From an uncultured Eubacterium sp. (GTDB taxonomy: Bacteria; Bacillota; Clostridia; Lachnospirales; Lachnospiraceae), in assembly GCA_900547255.1 (NCBI GenBank), contig URGC01000116.1, positions 1 to 7,203 on the forward strand: a stretch of DNA of 7,203 nucleotides, in the 5' to 3' direction. The position numbers were made by a program, and so were the translations under genes. The notes below the pieces were generated by a model that worked only from the letters and a program-made list of their open reading frames with translations, was not told the origin of the DNA and did not search any database. Positions 6,276 through 7,203 of this stretch are shown piece by piece (the stretch's first letter is position 1; every line of letters starts with the position of its first letter).

Positions 6276-6363
6276 CGGAGCAGGAGGGATTTGAACCCTC
6301 GCGCCGGTTGCCCGACCTACACCCTTAGCAGGGGCGCCTCTTCAGCCTCTTGAGTACTACTCC
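6276..6363 (-). tRNA. tRNA-Ser (anticodon GCU)
   Basis: This 88-base tRNA reads AGC and AGU serine codons. The acceptor stem GGAGTAG pairs with CTGCTCC (one G-U pair), with discriminator G at 6276. The D stem is CTC/GAG. The anticodon stem is CGCCC/GGGTG around loop CTGCTAA, with anticodon GCT at 6327-6329. A long class II variable arm (GTCGG, loop GCAA, CCGGC) is typical of serine tRNAs. The T stem GAGGG/CCCTC encloses TTCAAAT. CCA is not encoded and must be added after processing. The gene has its own promoter and terminator. A leader of about 85 bases is expected to be removed by RNase P. Confidence 0.97.
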
Positions 6364-6456
6364 AAGATTCCATGAATGAGAGCCTTAAACCAATGGTTTT
6401 CTACTCTTAGTATGAAATTCTTTTATACGAGGTGCTAACACACCAACGCAAAGTTG

Positions 6457-6485
6457 ATTATATCAAAGCTTTATTATTATGTCAA
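6457..6485 (-). promoter_or_regulatory. Consensus sigma-A promoter of the tRNA-Ser gene
   Basis: The minus strand reads TTGACA (6480-6485), a 17-bp spacer, and TATAAT (6457-6462): both hexamers and the spacing match consensus exactly. Transcription would begin near 6450, about 85 bases before the tRNA. The -35 and -10 each lie inside a copy of an imperfect tandem repeat. Confidence 0.8.
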
Positions 6486-6490
6486 GCTTT
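6457..6490. repeat. Imperfect tandem repeat containing the tRNA promoter hexamers
   Basis: On the minus strand AAAGCTTGACATAAT (6476-6490) is followed after 3 bases by AAAGCTTTGATATAAT (6457-6472). The copies differ by one inserted T and one C/T change. The first holds the -35 TTGACA, the second the -10 TATAAT. This looks like a local duplication that created or reinforced the promoter, though AT-rich convergence is possible. Confidence 0.5.
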
Positions 6491-6543
6491 TTATATAATT
6501 ATTCGTTATCAACTATTCTTTATTATTTTCTATACTCTGTTAA

Positions 6544-7095
6544 CTATTCCCTATTATATTCCTTTATTGCAGTTTCATACAGATTATTTCCTTCACTATC
6601 GATAACTACTATAACTGGAAAATCCTCTACTTCAAGCTTTCTTATAGCCTCTGTTCCAAGGTCATCATATGCGATTACTTCTGAAGACTTGATTCTCTGT
6701 GAAAGAATTGCACCTGCTCCGCCGACTGCTGCAAAATATACAGCTCCATTGCGCTTGATAGCATCTATAACTGCTGCCGACCTCTTACCTTTGCCTATCA
6801 TTCCAGTTAATCCAAGGTCTAACAAATCTGGTGCATATTTATCCATTCTGCTTGCTGTTGTAGGGCCGGCAGAACCTATAGGTCTTCCCTCTCTTGCTGG
6901 CGATGGTCCCATATAATATATAACATTATTTTTCATATCAATTGGAAGTGGTTTTCCCTCTTTAAGTGCCTCAGCCATTCTTTTATGTGCAGCATCTCTT
7001 GCTGTATATATAGTTCCTGTTATGTATACATAATCACCTGAATGAAGAGTTTTTGCTACTTCAGATGTGATTGGAGCTGTGATATGTTTATCCAT
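6544..7095 (-). CDS. Class I fumarate hydratase, beta (C-terminal) subunit
   Basis: This 183-residue protein is the beta subunit of the two-subunit iron-sulfur fumarase, which interconverts fumarate and malate; L-tartrate dehydratase beta is a close relative and cannot be fully excluded. Diagnostic stretches are TARDAAHKR (31-39), IGSAGPTTASRMD (73-85), MIGKG (99-103), YFAAVGGAGA (120-129) and GTEAIRKLEVEDFPVIVVID (147-166). Length is normal. GGAGG (7105-7109) lies 9 bases before the ATG. The alpha subunit carrying the cluster cysteines normally lies directly upstream; here about 90 bases of non-obvious sequence precede the gene before the window ends, so alpha would be at or beyond the right edge. 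No intrinsic terminator is seen after the stop, so its transcript may continue into the tRNA region. Confidence 0.9.
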   Translation of the reverse strand: MDKHITAPITSEVAKTLHSGDYVYITGTIYTARDAAHKRMAEALKEGKPLPIDMKNNVIYYMGPSPAREGRPIGSAGPTTASRMDKYAPDLLDLGLTGMIGKGKRSAAVIDAIKRNGAVYFAAVGGAGAILSQRIKSSEVIAYDDLGTEAIRKLEVEDFPVIVVIDSEGNNLYETAIKEYNRE

Positions 7096-7155
7096 AGCTA
7101 TAATCCTCCAGATATATAATAAAAAGCATCCTGCTGATACAAAATACCAAATGTA

Positions 7156-7169
7156 TTAGTTCTAACTAA
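7156..7169. repeat. Short inverted repeat upstream of the fumarase beta gene
   Basis: TTAGTT (7156-7161) and AACTAA (7164-7169) are perfect complements around a 2-bp centre, about 60 bases upstream of the fumarase beta start. It might be an operator or an RNA structure between two fumarase genes. It is short and AT-rich, so chance is a serious alternative. Confidence 0.25.
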
Positions 7170-7183
7170 CTTAGCTGAAAATT

Positions 7184-7203
7184 TTACAGAATTCTGTGTG
7201 CGA
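7184..7203 (-). CDS. Possible 3' end of an upstream leftward gene (partial)
   Basis: In one minus-strand frame the edge of the window reads the codons A-H-R-I-L followed by TAA (stop 7184-7186). This could be the tail of the fumarase alpha subunit gene, which is expected upstream of the beta gene, but five residues are far too few to identify anything. A 12-bp palindrome, ACAGAATTCTGT (7186-7197), overlaps this end. Confidence 0.15.

Noticed and set aside
201..6916. Smaller open frames opposite or within the thioesterase, iorA, iorB, ligase and fumarase genes
   Set aside because: They lie wholly inside well-supported genes, lack ribosome sites or known motifs, and are shadow frames.
7186..7197. 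Palindrome ACAGAATTCTGT as a regulator site
   Set aside because: A single isolated 12-bp palindrome at the window edge, partly inside a possible coding end, gives no basis for naming a regulator.
7098..7202. Open minus-strand frame of 34 codons running from the window edge to a stop 2 bases before the fumarase beta start
   Set aside because: The translation does not resemble a fumarase alpha C-terminus or any family I know, and a run of this length can arise by chance, so I do not call it a gene.

Overview
The window looks like chromosomal DNA of a low-GC Firmicute of class Clostridia, most likely a Lachnospiraceae-type anaerobe. The reasons are the AT-rich intergenic DNA, strong GGAGG-type ribosome binding sites, ferredoxin-linked 2-oxoacid metabolism (indolepyruvate:ferredoxin oxidoreductase), an oxygen-sensitive class I fumarase subunit, and a tRNA gene with no encoded CCA. 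The genus is an inference and cannot be fixed from this sequence. I see no insertion sequence, phage gene, CRISPR array or defence gene; the content is core metabolism.

Layout, left to right. Positions 1-154 hold a very strong-looking leftward promoter (TTGACA, 17 bp, TATTCT with an extended -10). Three helically phased A6 tracts and an inverted repeat lie upstream of it, and its gene is outside the window. Next is a leftward hot-dog acyl-CoA thioesterase (155-628). It is divergent from a rightward metal-dependent amidohydrolase (769-1623), and the two promoters appear to share bases. The amidohydrolase collides tail to tail, with an 18-bp overlap, with the end of a leftward three-gene operon: AMP-forming acyl/aryl-CoA ligase (3951-5585), iorA (2185-3921) and iorB (1606-2181). 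A 245-bp divergent intergenic region separates this operon from a rightward single-domain PilZ protein (5831-6184). A terminator hairpin follows, then a leftward tRNA-Ser(GCU) gene (6276-6363) with a perfect-consensus promoter. Last is the leftward beta subunit of a class I fumarate hydratase (6544-7095).

How the genes may work together. The ligase can make an aryl- or acyl-CoA from a free acid. IorAB interconverts aryl-acetyl-CoA plus CO2 with arylpyruvate, using ferredoxin. Together they form a plausible module for salvaging arylacetates (phenylacetate, indoleacetate, hydroxyphenylacetate) into aromatic amino acids, or, run in reverse, for degrading those amino acids to aryl acids. The direction and the true ligase substrate cannot be read from sequence. 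The thioesterase and amidohydrolase are nearby but separately transcribed, so a link to the module is only a possibility. The PilZ protein points to cyclic-di-GMP signalling in this organism.

I did not find a clearly novel biological system. The most unusual signals are in the non-coding DNA: the phased A-tract promoter, the shared divergent promoters, the tandemly duplicated tRNA promoter elements, and the convergent overlap of iorB with the amidohydrolase gene.
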